This document shows positions 34,143 to 42,809 of a stretch of 64,000 bases of DNA, in pieces; position 1 is the stretch's first letter; each line of letters starts with the position of its first letter. A model generated the notes under the pieces. The model was given only the letters and a program-made list of their open reading frames with translations. It ran no database searches and was not told where the DNA came from. The stretch is from assembly GCF_019931145.1 (NCBI RefSeq), contig NZ_JAIOUV010000004.1, positions 310,001 to 374,000 on the forward strand, given 5' to 3'. The translations under genes and the position numbers were made by a program. This stretch comes from Marinicella meishanensis (GTDB lineage: Bacteria; Pseudomonadota; Gammaproteobacteria; Xanthomonadales; Marinicellaceae).

Positions 34143-34817
34143 ATGGGAAGCTTCATATCTGACATGCTGGGCCGTTCACCGGTCGAGCCTCTTCAAGCAC
34201 ACATCAAAACGGCCTACGACGCCGCAGCGTTGTTACCAGACCTGTTTCAGGCCGCCAACCTCAATGACTGGGTCAAGGTGGATGAGATCACCGAACAAAT
34301 CAAGCACCTGGAAAACGAAGCCGATGATCAAAAAAATGACATCCGTTCGAATTTACCCAAAAGCCTGTTCATGCCGGTGCCGCGACAGGATCTGTTGGAG
34401 CTGGTCCTGGTGCAAGACAAGGTGGCCAACATCAGCAAGCAAATTGCCGGCATGGTGCGCTTGCGCAAACTGCAAATTCCACCCGCCTTGGCCGATGTTT
34501 TCATGGGCTTCGTCGAACGCTGTGTTGATGCTGCCAAGAAAGCCAAACAAAGCGTCAATGAGTTGGACGAATTGTATGAAACGGGTTTTCGTGGGGCCGA
34601 AGTCAAGGTGGTAGAGAAATTGATTGCCAAGCTGGACAAGATTGAAACCGAAACCGATAACATGCAAACCGACCTGCAAGAAAGCGTGTTCATGATGGAA
34701 GCCGAATTACCACCAGTGGAAGCGATGTTTTTGTATAAGGTCATCGACATGGTGGGTGATGTGGCAGACCAGGCCGAACGCATTGGGCGTCGCTTGGAAC
34801 TGTTGTGGGCTAAATAA
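34143..34817 (+). CDS. DUF47/PhoU-like phosphate transport accessory protein (TIGR00153 family)
   Basis: This 224-residue all-alpha protein starts MGSFISDMLGRSPVEPLQ, typical of the family, with KVDEITEQIKHLENEADDQKNDIRSNLPKSLFMPVPRQDLLELV and ETETDNMQTDLQESVF. It acts with the PiT transporter encoded 12 bp downstream, probably in gating or regulation. Upstream GTG/ATG codons lengthen the frame but have no family match. Confidence 0.93.
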   Translation: MGSFISDMLGRSPVEPLQAHIKTAYDAAALLPDLFQAANLNDWVKVDEITEQIKHLENEADDQKNDIRSNLPKSLFMPVPRQDLLELVLVQDKVANISKQIAGMVRLRKLQIPPALADVFMGFVERCVDAAKKAKQSVNELDELYETGFRGAEVKVVEKLIAKLDKIETETDNMQTDLQESVFMMEAELPPVEAMFLYKVIDMVGDVADQAERIGRRLELLWAK

Positions 34818-34829
34818 ACAGGGGGACTT

Positions 34830-36092
34830 ATGGAATTCGAATTATCGTACGGTTTAACTTACCTCATTTTGGCCGCCATTTTTGGTGGTTTCATGGCTTG
34901 GGGCATCGGCGCCAATGACGTGGCCAATGCCATGGCCACCTCGGTCGGCTCCAAAGCCATCACCATCAAACAGGCCATCATCATCGCCGCCATTTTTGAA
35001 TTTGCCGGGGCGGTGCTCGCCGGTGGCGAGGTGACCTCCACCATCCGCAAAGGCATCATCGATGCGTCCTCTGTGGAAGACACTCCAGAGTTGTTGGTCT
35101 TTGGCATGTTGGCATCCTTGTTGGCCGCCGGCTGTTGGCTGTTGTTGGCTTCCCGTCGGGGTTGGCCAGTATCCACCACCCACTCGATCGTTGGCGCGGT
35201 GGTCGGTTTTGCCGCGGTGGGTATTGGCACCGAAGCAATCAAATGGAGCAAAGTGGGTGACATCGTGATGAGTTGGATCATCACCCCAGTGATCGCTGGC
35301 TTCATCGCCTTTTTGATTTTCCAAACCGTGCATCATTTGATCCTAAAACAAAAAGACCCGTTGGCCAAAGCCAAACGCTATGTGCCGGTGTACATGTTCC
35401 TGACCGCTTTTGTGTTGACTTTGGTGACCATCAAAAAAGGTTTGAAGCACGTGGGTTTGAACCTGAGCGACGTCCAAGCCTATTCTTATGCGGCTCTGAG
35501 CGGCGTGATTGTGGCCTTGATCGGCGCTTACTTCATTTCGCGCATCAAAGTAGACAAGAAAAAAGAAAAAGACTTTCACTTTTACACCGTGGAAAAAGTG
35601 TTTGCCGTGCTGATGGTGATCACCGCTTCGGGCTTGGCTTTTGCCCACGGTTCGAATGACGTGGCCAATGCCGTGGGACCGGTGGCCGCCATTGTTTCGA
35701 CGGCCCAAACCGGGGTGGTGGCCGCCAAATCTGGCATCCAAACCTGGGTCTTGTTGTTGGGTGGCATCGGCATTGTGATCGGCCTGGCCACGTTCGGTGT
35801 GCGCGTGATCCGCACCGTCGGTCAAAAAATCACCCACCTCACGCCATCTCGCGGTTTCGCCGCCGAATTGGCTGCCTCGACCACCATTGTGGTGGCCTCT
35901 GGTACCGGCATGCCCATTTCCACCACGCAAACCTTGGTCGGAGCGGTGCTGGGTGTCGGCATGGCCCGTGGCATCAGTGCCATCGACCTGAAAGTGGTGC
36001 GCAACATCTTTGCTTCCTGGGTGGTGACCATTCCCGCCGGGGCCAGTTTGTCGATTGTGTTCTTCTTCATCCTCAAAGCCATTTTTGGTTGA
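34830..36092 (+). CDS. pit: Inorganic phosphate transporter, PiT family
   Basis: This is a 420-residue polytopic membrane protein with the duplicated PiT signature: GANDVANAMATSVGSKAI in the first half and GSNDVANAVGPVAAIV in the second, plus STTHSIVGAVVGF and STTQTLVGAVLGVG. It takes up phosphate with cation coupling. It is an operon with the DUF47 gene. A terminator hairpin follows. Confidence 0.96.
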   Translation: MEFELSYGLTYLILAAIFGGFMAWGIGANDVANAMATSVGSKAITIKQAIIIAAIFEFAGAVLAGGEVTSTIRKGIIDASSVEDTPELLVFGMLASLLAAGCWLLLASRRGWPVSTTHSIVGAVVGFAAVGIGTEAIKWSKVGDIVMSWIITPVIAGFIAFLIFQTVHHLILKQKDPLAKAKRYVPVYMFLTAFVLTLVTIKKGLKHVGLNLSDVQAYSYAALSGVIVALIGAYFISRIKVDKKKEKDFHFYTVEKVFAVLMVITASGLAFAHGSNDVANAVGPVAAIVSTAQTGVVAAKSGIQTWVLLLGGIGIVIGLATFGVRVIRTVGQKITHLTPSRGFAAELAASTTIVVASGTGMPISTTQTLVGAVLGVGMARGISAIDLKVVRNIFASWVVTIPAGASLSIVFFFILKAIFG

Positions 36093-36117
36093 TCAACACA
36101 AGCCGTCACGAAAACCC

Positions 36118-36145
36118 AAGACCGGCTCAACAGCCGGTCTTTTTT
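36118..36145 (+). terminator. Intrinsic terminator after the phosphate transporter
   Basis: GACCGGCT-CAAC-AGCCGGTC stem followed by six T residues, 28 bases after the stop. It overlaps the leader of the next gene. Confidence 0.88.
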
Positions 36146-36161
36146 GTGGGACAATGGGGCC

Positions 36162-36506
36162 ATGAAAACCGATCCTGTCAGCATCACCCGGCTTTATTTT
36201 GAATGTGCCAACCTAGCGGATTTCACCGCCATTGAACGCATGTTGCATGCCGAAGCCACCTACTCATCGGCCCACACCGGTTTGTATTTTGGGGTCAAGG
36301 ACATCATGCGCATGATGCGGGGATTCTTCGCCAACCACCAATCCCTGGTGTGGCACATCGACGATTGTCAATTGACTTCACCCCACATCACCGAAGTGAC
36401 CTTCACGTGCCTCGCGGTTGATCAACAAGGCCAGCAAGTGGTCCGCAACGGCACCGAACGGTTGGTGGTGGTTGATGGCTTGATTCGCCACATTGAAGTG
36501 CGCTGA
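36162..36506 (+). CDS. SnoaL/NTF2-like protein
   Basis: A 114-residue cytoplasmic cone-fold domain: ITRLYFECANLADFTAIERMLHAEATYSS, YFGVKDIMRMMRGFFANH, and WHIDDCQLTSPHITEVTFTC strands. It resembles small SnoaL-like nuclear transport factor 2 proteins that bind or modify small molecules. The ATG 36162 is preferred over GTG 36144, which sits in the upstream terminator. It stops exactly where a decayed gene on the other strand ends. Confidence 0.8.
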   Translation: MKTDPVSITRLYFECANLADFTAIERMLHAEATYSSAHTGLYFGVKDIMRMMRGFFANHQSLVWHIDDCQLTSPHITEVTFTCLAVDQQGQQVVRNGTERLVVVDGLIRHIEVR

Positions 36507-36650
36507 CTATTGGGGGTCTTGAGCATTGACCGAAACGGCACCCCCGGCATCGTCGTCGAGCATGAATCGCCCGGCCAAACCGATCACCATGATGCCGCCA
36601 TCGCCGTCATCGATGCGCAGGTCTCCTGACACACGAATGCTCACCAGACA
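36507..36650 (-). pseudogene. Decayed C-terminal fragment of a DDGSGS-repeat protein
   Basis: Read on the minus strand, the frame gives RVSGDLRIDDGDGGIMVIG, then LAGRFMLDDDAGGAVSV, ending NAQDPQ and a stop. This is two or so units of the 18-residue repeat seen intact in the gene at 36896-37660, with upstream coding lost to an in-frame TGA. It is a relic of a tandem duplicate. From 36651 to 36836 I see no gene. Confidence 0.62.
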
Positions 36651-36836
36651 CCCCGATGACCATCAGGGAGCCCTGGCCAGCAATGATGTGCGCTTGCGAC
36701 AGATGGGCAGCCTGTAGACTCAGGGTTTATTCATATTTCAATGGCTCTCTGGAAGCCACTGAGACCCACAACAAGCACATCGTTTTCATCATCATAACCG
36801 TGGCCTTGGAAAAAAGTCCCAGCATATATCCGTGCC

Positions 36837-36863
36837 ACCAAAAAGGGCGTGAAAATCACGCCC
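36837..36863 (-). terminator. Intrinsic terminator of the DDGSGS-repeat gene
   Basis: On the minus strand, AGGGCGTGA-TTT-TCACGCCCT is followed by TTTTTGG, 33 bases past the stop of the neighbouring gene. Confidence 0.82.
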
Positions 36864-36895
36864 TCAGGTTGTTGGTCTATGGCCTGGCTCGGGGC

Positions 36896-37660
36896 TTATC
36901 TTTTGCCCCATTTTTCGCCGTTGACCCGGATTGAGCCGGAACCGTCATCGATCAAGCGGAAGTCGCCAACCAATTCCTTGACCACCACGTCGCCAGAGCC
37001 GTCATCAACGGTGAAATCGCCGCCGATCACTTTGGCCGTGATGCCGCCGGAACCGTCTTCGACTTTCACCGAACCGGTGATGTTTTTCATCTCCACCGAG
37101 CCTGAACCATCATCGATGTCGACATCGCCTTGGACGTTGTTGATCGATATCGAACCCGAGCCGTCATCAATCCACAAATCATTGCCGATATCACTGACCT
37201 TGATGCTGCCAGAGCCGTCATCGATTTTCACGGTGCCATCGATGCGTTCAATGCTGATCGAGCCTGAACTGTCATCCACCACCACATCAAAGCCGCGCGG
37301 CACGGTCACAGTTAAGTTGATGGCGATGTTCTTGGACTTGCCCCAATTCATGCTTTTGTTGGACTTGGCATACAACATGGCATATTCGCTTTCACGCTCC
37401 AGGCGAAAATCCATTTTGCTGTCAAACGCCGCCATCAAGTCATCCAAGCTGTTGAAGTCTTTGGAGACGATGGTGGCCTCGACGTTGATTTCATTGTCAT
37501 CGGTGCCAATGATGTCCAGGGAGCCGGCTCCGACGTCAAATTCGACGGCGCTCAGGCGATCGGCTGACAGGTTCAAGGAACGGTCAAATTCTAATTTTTC
37601 ACCGGCCAATGCTGCCACGGTGACCAGGCTGATGGCGCCGGCCAATGCAATTTTTTTCAT
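36896..37660 (-). CDS. Exported beta-helix protein with 18-residue DDGSGS repeats (DUF4097-like)
   Basis: The signal peptide ends near ALAGE. Residues ~25-120 are a globular lead-in (FDRSLNLSADRLSAVEFDVGAGSLDIIGTDDNE, then IVSKDF). From ~125 to the end are seven consecutive 18-residue units with the consensus [IV]DDGSGS[IV]x[IV]xx[IV]xGD[VF]x, e.g. IDDGSGSISINNVQGDVD. The strict period and alternating hydrophobics point to a regular right- or left-handed beta-helix. It is related to polypeptides annotated DUF4097/adhesin-like. A decayed second copy lies downstream. Confidence 0.83.
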   Translation of the reverse strand: MKKIALAGAISLVTVAALAGEKLEFDRSLNLSADRLSAVEFDVGAGSLDIIGTDDNEINVEATIVSKDFNSLDDLMAAFDSKMDFRLERESEYAMLYAKSNKSMNWGKSKNIAINLTVTVPRGFDVVVDDSSGSISIERIDGTVKIDDGSGSIKVSDIGNDLWIDDGSGSISINNVQGDVDIDDGSGSVEMKNITGSVKVEDGSGGITAKVIGGDFTVDDGSGDVVVKELVGDFRLIDDGSGSIRVNGEKWGKR

Positions 37661-37752
37661 GTGTCTTTCCTCTGTTTGTTGCTGGTATCAGTATCGTTAA
37701 CGGACCAGATCCCACAAAGTTACAGCGAATCTGTCAGACCCAGTCTGTCGGC

Positions 37753-38670
37753 TTAAAAATGGTCGGTCATGTATTCTTGCAAGCGCTCACCTTTGGTGAA
37801 CTCTCGATAGGTCATGCCCTGTTGTTTCAAAGCCATCAATAAATTGATTTCGACGTCTTCGGTGGCATCCGGATCATAGTAAATGACCATCAAACAACTG
37901 CCCGGTTTGCCGGTTTTGACCGACTTGATCCAATCAATTTGACCGATGGCGGCGACTTGTTCTGCGGTGGGATGATCGGCCAGTTTCACCGTCAGGGCTT
38001 CCTGTTTGACCACGATTTGATCCAAGGCATGGTGCGCATGCAACTGGCCTTGGTGCAAGATGATCACCTCCTGACACAAATCCTCGATCACCGACAAGTT
38101 GTGCGAACTGATGATGATGGTGGCTTGGTTTTGCAGGTTTTTGATCACCGCTTTGATTGAATCGGTGGTGCTGGGATCCAAACCCGCCGTGGGTTCATCC
38201 AGCATGATCAATTCCGGTTCACCGATCAACGCTTGGGCAATGGCACACCGTTTCAACATGCCATGACTGAGGTGTTCTGGTAATTTATTTTGGGCCGGTC
38301 GCAAATCCACCAAATCCAGCACCCGCAGTGACTCCTGATGGGCTTCGGCTGGGGCAAAGCCTTGCAGCTCAGCCAACATGGCCAATTGTTTTTTGATCGA
38401 CAATGATTTCAAAAACCGCGCGTCTTGCGGCAGGATGGAAACCCGACCTTTCAACGCCACGTCATTGGCCGGGTGGCCCAACACCCTGACTTGGCCGGTG
38501 GTGGGGTGAATGAAGTCACAAATCAATGACATCAAAGTGGTTTTGCCGGCGCCATTGGGACCGATCAAACCAGTGGTGATGTTGGCTTTGACCTCCAAGG
38601 TCACGTCTTTTAAAGCGTACTGTTGGCCGTATTGTTTGCTCAGGTTGTTGACCGAAATCGCGCTGCTCAT
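37753..38670 (-). CDS. ABC-2 type exporter ATP-binding protein
   Basis: This is a 305-residue ABC ATPase: Walker A GLIGPNGAGKTTLM, Q-loop ILPQDARFLKSL, a signature region HLSHGMLKRCAIAQAL, Walker B LIMLDEPTAGLDPS, and H-loop ISSHNLSVIED. The signature lacks the usual SGGQ core (SHGML). The start ATG 38670 overlaps the permease stop by one base, so the pair is translationally coupled; the longer upstream frame is inside the permease. The substrate is unknown. Confidence 0.9.
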   Translation of the reverse strand: MSSAISVNNLSKQYGQQYALKDVTLEVKANITTGLIGPNGAGKTTLMSLICDFIHPTTGQVRVLGHPANDVALKGRVSILPQDARFLKSLSIKKQLAMLAELQGFAPAEAHQESLRVLDLVDLRPAQNKLPEHLSHGMLKRCAIAQALIGEPELIMLDEPTAGLDPSTTDSIKAVIKNLQNQATIIISSHNLSVIEDLCQEVIILHQGQLHAHHALDQIVVKQEALTVKLADHPTAEQVAAIGQIDWIKSVKTGKPGSCLMVIYYDPDATEDVEINLLMALKQQGMTYREFTKGERLQEYMTDHF

Positions 38671-39485
38671 CAAATGTCCCTCCGAGAAAACATCAGCCAG
38701 CCCAGCCAGCCATAAATCACCACATAGACAGCTGCCACCAGCAGCGATTTCAGCCACTGGCCCAGATCCATCAACAAGATCCAGGGTTTGATGGTGTTGG
38801 GCAGAATCCAACCGACCAATTCAGCCGCACCGTCATAGCGAATACCGACGATGCCAATGATGATCACCACCAACAGATAAGCCCCCATGCCCAACAAGGC
38901 CGACAAGCCTGCGGAGCCGACCAGGGCCGAACACAACGACATGAAAGCGATGAATGGCAACACGTAAACCATCATTGAAATGACCACCCAAAACCATTCA
39001 ACCATGATCTCAGCCAAGTTGGCGCCGTTGAACAACACCACCCACAAGGCCGCCACCAGACTGACGGTGATGTACGCCGCCCACACCAACAACACACAAC
39101 CCAGGAAACGACCCAGATAGATTTCGGTGCGTTGACAGCGGGGCAACAAGAAGCGCAGATACTTACTGCCGATGTCATTGGCCGTTTGGTCACTGGCAGC
39201 CAACAGCACAAACATCGGTGCGGTGTTGATGGCCACCAAGAAAAACAAAGAGAATGCCGGGTGTCGATCGATGAACAAGGCTTGGGCGGTTTTCGGATCA
39301 AACAGCCACGACAAGAGCACGGTGCTCTCTGGGTTGCGCAACCACTGGGTGTCAATCTGGCCAAACTTGGAAAACACCCAAAACCAGAACACCGAAAAAA
39401 ACACCAAAAAAAGCACCCCGCGAGCACTGCGCAAAGCGTAGTGCAAATCCTGTGCCACCAATCGTTTGATCATGTGTGTACGCAT
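38670..39485 (-). CDS. ABC-2 type membrane permease
   Basis: This 271-residue protein has six hydrophobic helices (VLFLVFFSVFWFWVFSKFG, FSLFFLVAINTAPMFVLLAA, WAAYITVSLVAALWVV, VVISMMVYVLPFIAFM, YLLVVIIIGIVGI, SLLVAAVYVVIYGWLGW) and the AASDQTANDIGSKYLRFLLPRC loop common in ABC-2 exporter subunits. It partners the ATPase encoded immediately downstream. Confidence 0.86.
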   Translation of the reverse strand: MRTHMIKRLVAQDLHYALRSARGVLFLVFFSVFWFWVFSKFGQIDTQWLRNPESTVLLSWLFDPKTAQALFIDRHPAFSLFFLVAINTAPMFVLLAASDQTANDIGSKYLRFLLPRCQRTEIYLGRFLGCVLLVWAAYITVSLVAALWVVLFNGANLAEIMVEWFWVVISMMVYVLPFIAFMSLCSALVGSAGLSALLGMGAYLLVVIIIGIVGIRYDGAAELVGWILPNTIKPWILLMDLGQWLKSLLVAAVYVVIYGWLGWLMFSRRDI

Positions 39486-39502
39486 TCAAGACACCCAAAA
39501 AG

Positions 39503-39530
39503 AGAAGCAACCGATTCGGTTGCTTCTGGT
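39503..39530 (-). terminator. Terminator of the small membrane-protein gene
   Basis: AGAAGCAACCGA pairs with TCGGTTGCTTCT with a minimal loop, and on the minus strand a CTTTTTGGG run follows. It sits 20 bases past the stop at 39550 and before the ABC permease start. Confidence 0.8.
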
Positions 39531-39549
39531 TAGTTGATAATGGTTTGGC

Positions 39550-39996
39550 TTATTCGACCGGAGCCGCGTCGGGCTGACCCATGGATTTGGCACAGATGAT
39601 GGCCAAAATACCACCCACCAAACCAATCAGGTTGGTGATGCCGAAGGTCGTAATGAGTATCCCTATGACTTCGGCCACGATGGCCATGCCACCTGCCACC
39701 ATGATGAATTGGGCCTTTTTGTTGGTGAACAGGAACACCGCACCCGCAATCAAAATACCCACACTCACCAACAGGAACACACCAAATGCCATGAAGCCCA
39801 TACCAGCGCCGCCCACTTCGTCTTGAACACGCTCCATTTCGGCTTTCTCGGCTTCAGTCATTTGTTCTTGCATCACCGCTGAGTCCATCGCCGAACTCAA
39901 TCCAGATGTGGCTGCGCCACCACCCAGATAAGCCAAACCGGCAAACAGATTGAACACGGCTGCAATGATTAAAATCACGCCTGCTGCTACTTTCAT
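39550..39996 (-). CDS. Small integral membrane protein, unknown function
   Basis: A 148-residue protein with four hydrophobic helices (AAGVILIIAAVFNLFAGLAYLGG, GFMAFGVFLLVSVGILIAG, FIMVAGGMAIVAEVIGILITT, LIGLVGGILAIICA) and an acidic loop (MTEAEKAEMERVQDEVGG). The ATG 39996 has an excellent GGAGAA Shine-Dalgarno; the TTG at 40011 is part of it. No family is assigned. It is monocistronic with its own terminator. Confidence 0.8.
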   Translation of the reverse strand: MKVAAGVILIIAAVFNLFAGLAYLGGGAATSGLSSAMDSAVMQEQMTEAEKAEMERVQDEVGGAGMGFMAFGVFLLVSVGILIAGAVFLFTNKKAQFIMVAGGMAIVAEVIGILITTFGITNLIGLVGGILAIICAKSMGQPDAAPVE

Positions 39997-40184
39997 TTTT
40001 TCTTCTCCCAAATTAATTATTATTGATCAAACCCAATCGCGTCAAACACATAGATCCTGAACACACACCGGGCCTGTGACCATAGATTCTATCACAGCTA
40101 TCGAGTGGCTGCGGCAAACAAATTTAACCTAAATTTAATGACTCTTTGGTTAAAACCGCTGACTGATGTGGCATCAATGTGGGT

Positions 40185-42368
40185 TTAATCAAACGCATGG
40201 GCAAAAATCAAATCGGTGTAATTGTCCGCCCAGTGCCGCAACAAATCGCGAAACGCTTCGGCTTTGATGATGGATGGTAAATTTCCGGCCTGGTCCACTT
40301 GATTGACCCCGTGACAACCGCCACAGGCCCGAATTTCACCGGGTTGAAAGGTGATCCAATAGCGTTCCCGCACCACCGGCTCACCGGTAGGTGACAAAGA
40401 CTGCCAGCTCATGGCCCGACCGGCCGGCACAAAAGCCGCCACCGAACCATCCGGGTAAATCTCGGTGCTGCCTGGGGGGGCACCGACCAGTGGCAGGTTC
40501 TGGGTGGTGGCGTTGGCACTGTGCAGGTATTGGGCAATCACCCGTTGGCCAGGATCGGGGTTGGTGACCCCGCCATAACCACGCACTTGATCGCCTTGAA
40601 AAAATTGCATGTGCGACATTTCATACAAGGTGCCAGGACTGCCAATGGTTTGGTGCGGGCTGCCGGCCACTTTGAGGTTGTAAGGTTGTTGTAAATCCAA
40701 TTCATCGCGGGTGGTCACGTCCCGCATCACCACCACCGCCAATTGGTAATTGCGCAAAAAGGCTTTGAACGCATTGACGTCGACACTTTCTTCGGCAAAC
40801 ACCTGGGCTTCCGGATCCAACAACACTTCTTGGGTCATGGGTGGTACCGTGCGCGACACCACTTCCACCGGCGACATCTCCCACAAAGGGCCGGTGTAAC
40901 TGACCAACACATCGGGATCATAGTATGAAATGGTCACATTGCCCAAGCTGGTCAGGCGGTCGCTGGGCACCCAGTCATTGTTGCCATTGGGGGTCACTGA
41001 CTTGATGGTGAAATCATAGCGGGGTTGGGGGTTTGCTCGGGTGCCGTCATTCCCCGCCCGGCGGGTTTCGGCGGTGTGCACCGCCAACAGCTGACCGTCG
41101 TTGAGGGTCACCGGATCGCGGAAGAAACCCACATGTTCAGGCGGTGGGGTGTCGCCATCATCGACCACGTTGCGGGTGCTTTCATGGCTCAGGTAATCCA
41201 CTTGCACCAAGGAAGGGTCAGCCCCCAAGGGCAAATCAAAGGCAATCAATTGCCCCGCAGAGTGGGTGGCAAACTCCGGCGCATCGACTCCCACAAAGCG
41301 CCCGGTGTTGTTGGGGTCTTCGTCCATTTGAAACACGTTCAAGATGCTGTTTTGGTTGGGTCGTGGACTGACCCCGGCAATGAACTCAATCAAGTTGGGG
41401 TCGTCGTTCAATGAACGATTGAAATAGCTGTGAAACTCATGCCGACCCACGTGATTCAGGGTTTCTTCTTCGGTGCCGTCCTGATTCAATTGCCAAGGGA
41501 AAAAATGATTGATCCGATGCCCTTCCAAATTGGTGCCTTGCAACAGATCCAATTCAGCTGGCCGGGGTTCTGGAAACACCTCAGCCACGGTATCAATGCG
41601 CACCGCGGAAGCCCCTTCCCGGCTGTAATTGAATGCGCCATTGACATTGGTGGGTGAGGCTTGTTGATCCCGTTGCAGGTGATCCCAACGGGTGAACACC
41701 AGGCGACCGACTTGGTCAATGAAGGGGCTGAATGAGCCCGATGGTGAGTGCTGCATCAAACTGACTTGGCCGTCCTTCAGTTTCCACAAGCCGGTGTTGG
41801 TGGGGGTGGACTCGTACTCATCATATTGGGGATAATTGAAGCGGTCTTGGCTGCGAGGCATGTCTGAAGTGAAGATGATCGCATCATCCGACCCATAGAT
41901 TGGTGTGATGTTGTTGTAATCATTGGGCTGGCCGGGCACCAGACTGATTTGCACCGTTTGGCCTTGGCCCAAGCCGCTGACTTCATAGATTTGCCAATAA
42001 TAGTCATTGTATTGGAACTGCTCCGGCGCCCCAATGACCATGCTGAACAAAGCTTTTTGACCACCCCAGTGCACGTGTGGATCACGCACAGCAATGGCAT
42101 TTTCATCCTGCAAACCCACCACCCCATAGCCGGCTTCTTGGGTCAGGTTGCGCAGACTGCCATCGGGATAGCGGATGTACAGATCACCGCCGCGACCGGC
42201 GCTTTGCATGCTGCCTGAATGGTTGGCAAAAGTCGAGCCAATGGTGGCAAAATCTGCCGCAATGGGAAATTGTGTGACAAACATCACGGGGTTGCTGATC
42301 GACACCGAGCCAGCCAAACTGACGCCCGAGCAAACACACAACAACAGTCCAAATAATGAATTTTTCAT
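40185..42368 (-). CDS. Secreted HZS-alpha-like beta-propeller protein with a c-type heme motif and DLIFAHAFD tail
   Basis: The signal peptide is KNSLFGLLLCVCSGVSLAG. The body has TolB/PD40-like propeller repeats (RGGDLYIRYPDGSLRNLTQ, DDAIIFTSDMPRSQDRFN, RLVFTRWDHLQRDQ) and ends with ERYWITFQPGEIRACGGCHG, a CxxCH heme-attachment site at ~residue 680. This layout resembles the hydrazine synthase alpha subunit family, whose members outside anammox bacteria have unknown roles. The C-terminus is DNYTDLIFAHAFD, the shared tail. It would require export and heme ligation if the CxxCH is used. Confidence 0.75.
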   Translation of the reverse strand: MKNSLFGLLLCVCSGVSLAGSVSISNPVMFVTQFPIAADFATIGSTFANHSGSMQSAGRGGDLYIRYPDGSLRNLTQEAGYGVVGLQDENAIAVRDPHVHWGGQKALFSMVIGAPEQFQYNDYYWQIYEVSGLGQGQTVQISLVPGQPNDYNNITPIYGSDDAIIFTSDMPRSQDRFNYPQYDEYESTPTNTGLWKLKDGQVSLMQHSPSGSFSPFIDQVGRLVFTRWDHLQRDQQASPTNVNGAFNYSREGASAVRIDTVAEVFPEPRPAELDLLQGTNLEGHRINHFFPWQLNQDGTEEETLNHVGRHEFHSYFNRSLNDDPNLIEFIAGVSPRPNQNSILNVFQMDEDPNNTGRFVGVDAPEFATHSAGQLIAFDLPLGADPSLVQVDYLSHESTRNVVDDGDTPPPEHVGFFRDPVTLNDGQLLAVHTAETRRAGNDGTRANPQPRYDFTIKSVTPNGNNDWVPSDRLTSLGNVTISYYDPDVLVSYTGPLWEMSPVEVVSRTVPPMTQEVLLDPEAQVFAEESVDVNAFKAFLRNYQLAVVVMRDVTTRDELDLQQPYNLKVAGSPHQTIGSPGTLYEMSHMQFFQGDQVRGYGGVTNPDPGQRVIAQYLHSANATTQNLPLVGAPPGSTEIYPDGSVAAFVPAGRAMSWQSLSPTGEPVVRERYWITFQPGEIRACGGCHGVNQVDQAGNLPSIIKAEAFRDLLRHWADNYTDLIFAHAFD

Positions 42369-42529
42369 GGCACCCACACCTGATCCAAAGAACAACCATT
42401 GTAGGGCAAGACAGCGAAGCAAGGCGTGATCCATTGCTCAATCTACAAAATACCCAGTCATTTGGGTGTTTTGACGGTTTTTTATCACCGCTGGTGTATG
42501 CTGACGGTATTTATTGTGGAGCCTTGATC

Positions 42530-42718
42530 ATGCAACCCGGTTTGGCCACCGCCCAGGTGCAATGCCCCCATTGTTGGGAATCATTCACCACCACCATCGA
42601 CTGCAGTGTCGATGAACAGACCTATGTGGAAGACTGTTACGTGTGTTGCCACCCCATCGTGTTTCAGGTCAACGCCGCTGAGGGTAAACTGCTGTCAGTG
42701 ATCACCACAGCCGAGTGA
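42530..42718 (+). CDS. CPXCG-motif cysteine-rich small protein
   Basis: A 62-residue protein with CPHCWESFTTTIDCSVDEQTYVEDCYVCCHPIVF, the family signature except that the Gly of CPxCG is replaced by Trp. Two CxxC pairs should bind zinc. The function is unknown. The ATG 42530 is the family start; upstream frame is non-coding. A terminator follows. Confidence 0.87.
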   Translation: MQPGLATAQVQCPHCWESFTTTIDCSVDEQTYVEDCYVCCHPIVFQVNAAEGKLLSVITTAE

Positions 42719-42738
42719 TCGAAATTTACAGCGGACAC

Positions 42739-42772
42739 AAAAAAGCCTTGGCATCCAGACCAAGGCTTTTTT
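42739..42772. terminator. Bidirectional terminator between convergent genes
   Basis: AAAAAAGCCTTGG and CCAAGGCTTTTTT pair around an 8-nt loop, between the CPXCG gene and the convergent secreted protein ending at 42810. Confidence 0.9.
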
Positions 42773-42809
42773 GTTTTCAGCGCAACCAGGCAACCTGGTT
42801 GCGATTGGC

